DNA of 6,947 bases from an uncultured Collinsella sp. (GTDB lineage: Bacteria > Actinomycetota > Coriobacteriia > Coriobacteriales > Coriobacteriaceae). Below, piece after piece: positions 6,401-6,947 of this stretch. Positions within the stretch are counted from its first letter, which is position 1; each line of letters opens with the position of its first letter. The position numbers and the translations under genes are program-made. Below the pieces are notes generated by a model. It did no database searches. It was given only the letters and a program-made list of their open reading frames with translations, and was not told where the DNA came from. The DNA is taken from positions 1 through 6,947 of the forward strand of contig CABTZM010000112.1 in the NCBI GenBank assembly GCA_902489295.1, given 5' to 3'.

Positions 6401-6947
6401 AAGCGGCCTCGACGGATACGGTGACGGCGCTAACACCGGTCTCACTGTTCAGACCAAGATCGTTATCCAAGGCGTTGAGAAGGCAATCGATAATGGTGAG
6501 ACCGCAGTGACCACCAAGGCGGGCACTGCGCCTGCTATGCCTTCCAAGATGGCGGTCGAGTTGAGTGACGGCTCCGTTTCGACGGCGGCTATTGATTGGG
6601 ATCCGATTGCGCCCGAGAAGTACGAGCAGCCCGGCACGTTCTATGCGACGGGCCATGTGGTCGGCTTTGATGCCGCTGCCGTTATGGCGCTGCTTGACGA
6701 TGACGGCCAAAAGGTCGGCGTGGATGAGAACGGCAACGTGACTGCCAAGGTGACGGTTGCCGATAAGAAGGCAAAGAAGGTTGCACTGCAGCCCGAGGCA
6801 GTCGTGGTCAACACCACGGTCGGATCGATGTTGGAGCTGCCAGATGCCGTGTCCGTATATTTCTCGGATGGCTCAGCGCGGGATACTCGGGGCAGTTTAG
6901 GCGGCATCGAGATCGAAAAGTGGACCGACACCGACGGCATCGCCCTC
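3417..6947 (+). CDS. Ig-like (Big_4-type) domain array downstream of the TAG, partial
   Basis: Open for 1,177 codons to the right edge. Each unit follows the plan: LP-x-V-x-V-x-(F/Y)-S-D-G, then (V/I)-x-W-(D/N), then Y/F-x3-G-(T/S)-(F/Y)-x-(V/L)-x-G, then a final V-x-V strand. This agrees with the bacterial Ig-like group 4 family (PF07532-like), extracellular beta-sandwich spacers common in Gram-positive surface proteins. Clear examples are NYSNGQ...VEWNE (from 4062), VFDSGATEQIPVSWD (from about 4290), VAFTDGTKKQCNIAWD (from 4791), VELSDGS...IDWD (from 6555) and VYFSDGS (from 6855). As a separate gene its first in-frame starts after the TAG would be TTG 3513, GTG 3615 or ATG 4179. None has an evident ribosome site, and all lack a signal peptide, so independent expression as a surface protein is unlikely. 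Confidence 0.7.
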   Translation, partial: MHVAEGSDATLPQTVTATYESGTTKQENVTWKLNGADAPATLVQLPAGSYEFEGTVDGTTQTVKQRVVVEAVTADPAVVDPAAVNAPDATKTSNESGVTVESIDANPIVEKYVGADYYGQTSYVKVKLSDGTETSAYVNWDEKSQAAFDTVTEESEVPITGQIDGVSVNGNWITLAEPYKVSGVLKVYVPRSTSNGSWVWTAAGIAPALPSSISVNYSNGQSYTCPVEWNEISADQYQKEGTFVVEGHLKSYPSMLAQCTVAVRSVKSVQTELTCTTLTGEVPSLPYSASVVFDSGATEQIPVSWDSFDASLYSKVGSFTVKGKLNGFDYREVTCTVTVKDPKDVLDLNSLRFERVVGDISPLSTYVYFPFTQSNNTTYTQGYQVNWDNADVSQFQKAGTYTVTGTLVTYNESSAANGLKVTAQVEVKEVASIDALAPVNTPVGVRPTTGGGLPYSVEVAFTDGTKKQCNIAWDPILDTQVASEGSFKLSGSLSYWTNTSSSSSTQVELGDSNRVTATISVRALQMPSSTSTSTLIGCQPNMPGSIEATMWNGSRGNFPVQWSTISQEALKNLGQITVSGYFTGSNIPATATVNVCDLEDSNIGKIAYVPGAGLLAPRYTSTLYLSDGSSFYPQYSSGQPYSWDEFPQELLDGKPGEYEITGTITGSLAKIHATAACGEVKGVNNYSDNGVTLGQSYEDWRVIYPGEEVNLDYFYVSGVLQDGTTFDSLGVNWDTYDRCPQKDCTITGTVAGTNIPVKVHVIVTKNWEAQPQTITVLKGSDGTAMLPSYAELVSPDAVEHPDYSHKYAEAKWNTQGFDWTQGGVVRGTATISFSTGNGMQTVDVPITATVKIASKATSVQGGTIWTVPGIKPMLPEYLEVRYDNDVSSEPQREKVTWDRVAEDAYAKDGSFKVKGKLQGGAEATITVDVCSVTSIAVPGRITTANGVVPELPWNVSVATSDGKTHNAQVQWDYVRPSVYTGEAGQVTTVSGTLFASGLDGYGDGANTGLTVQTKIVIQGVEKAIDNGETAVTTKAGTAPAMPSKMAVELSDGSVSTAAIDWDPIAPEKYEQPGTFYATGHVVGFDAAAVMALLDDDGQKVGVDENGNVTAKVTVADKKAKKVALQPEAVVVNTTVGSMLELPDAVSVYFSDGSARDTRGSLGGIEIEKWTDTDGIAL
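3714..6947 (+). repeat. Tandem Ig-like domain repeats, about 13 units in this span
   Basis: Approximate units by protein pattern: 3714-3989, 3990-4211, 4212-4439, 4440-4703, 4704-4985, 4986-5207, 5208-5453, 5454-5714, 5715-5975, 5976-6212, 6213-6473, 6474-6764 and 6765 to the edge. A first, looser unit lies at 3417-3640 (VTWK core). The repeats are visible only as protein: I see no long identical DNA stretches between units, so the duplications are old. Units 4986-5207 (QWST in place of WD) and 5715-5975 (KWNTQGFDW) depart most from the pattern. A Ser-rich loop (SSSSST, near 4914-4931) is inserted in the unit at 4704-4985. Boundaries are by eye, to within about 10 residues. Confidence 0.7.

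Larger units (their letters stand above)
3186..6947 (+). pseudogene. Giant secreted Ig-like-repeat protein, interrupted by in-frame TAG (3' end outside window)
   Basis: Read through, this frame gives 1,254 codons to the window edge with one stop, TAG at 3414-3416 (codon 77). Residues 1-29 are a Sec signal peptide (MNRR, hydrophobic AAITAGLALTMTVG, cleavage after AFA). Residues about 30-76 are an acidic, Q/T/S-rich linker. From codon 78 onward come about 14 Ig-like domains of 75-100 residues. The reading frame and the protein's character continue unchanged across the TAG, so one nucleotide change from a sense codon (CAG, GAG, AAG, TCG, TTG, TGG or TAY) explains it. valS and folC both end in TAA, so there is no sign of genome-wide UAG recoding. 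No second stop follows in 1,177 codons. Function is probably as a cell-surface or adhesion protein. No anchor or enzymatic domain is visible because the C-terminus is missing. Recent pseudogene, sequencing error and suppressed stop are all open. Confidence 0.75.

Noticed and set aside
5124..6710. 528-codon open frame on the minus strand opposite the Ig-like array
   Set aside because: Its product is Arg/Asn-rich with no motif, and the plus-strand frame shows clear repeated domains over the same bases; the length comes from codon bias of the sense gene.

Overview
The window looks like chromosomal DNA from a high-GC gut actinobacterium of the Coriobacteriia, most likely Collinsella or a close relative. 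This is inferred from base composition, the style of the Sec signal peptide and the large Ig-like-repeat surface protein; no search was run. All three supported genes lie on the + strand. There are no tRNA or rRNA genes, CRISPR arrays or transposase genes.

Layout. (1) 1-1329: the 3' end of valS (valyl-tRNA synthetase), cut by the left edge of the window. (2) 1330-1608: an intergenic region filled mostly by a 116-bp nested palindrome (1341-1456) with a terminator-like hairpin at its centre. (3) 1609-2952: a complete folC (dihydrofolate/folylpolyglutamate synthase). (4) 2953-3185: an intergenic region with a second, almost perfect 25-bp-arm palindrome (2967-3033), followed by a structured 5' leader (about 3103-3181) that could pair with the Shine-Dalgarno of the next gene. 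(5) 3186-6947 and beyond the right edge: a giant secreted protein with a Sec signal peptide and at least 14 diverged Ig-like (Big_4-type) repeats. It is interrupted by a single in-frame TAG at 3414-3416.

How the parts relate. valS and folC are housekeeping genes (translation and folate metabolism) that are neighbours without being tightly coupled, since a hairpin element separates them. The surface protein is an accessory gene placed behind them. After the TAG its frame stays open for 1,177 consecutive codons with the same repeat architecture throughout, so the stop is recent, a sequencing error, or tolerated in some way. A 76-residue signal-peptide fragment would be the only secreted product if the stop is real and not read through.

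The best leads are the amber-interrupted adhesin-like gene, its foldable leader, and the two unrelated long intergenic palindromes. I found no evidence for a new defence or mobile system.
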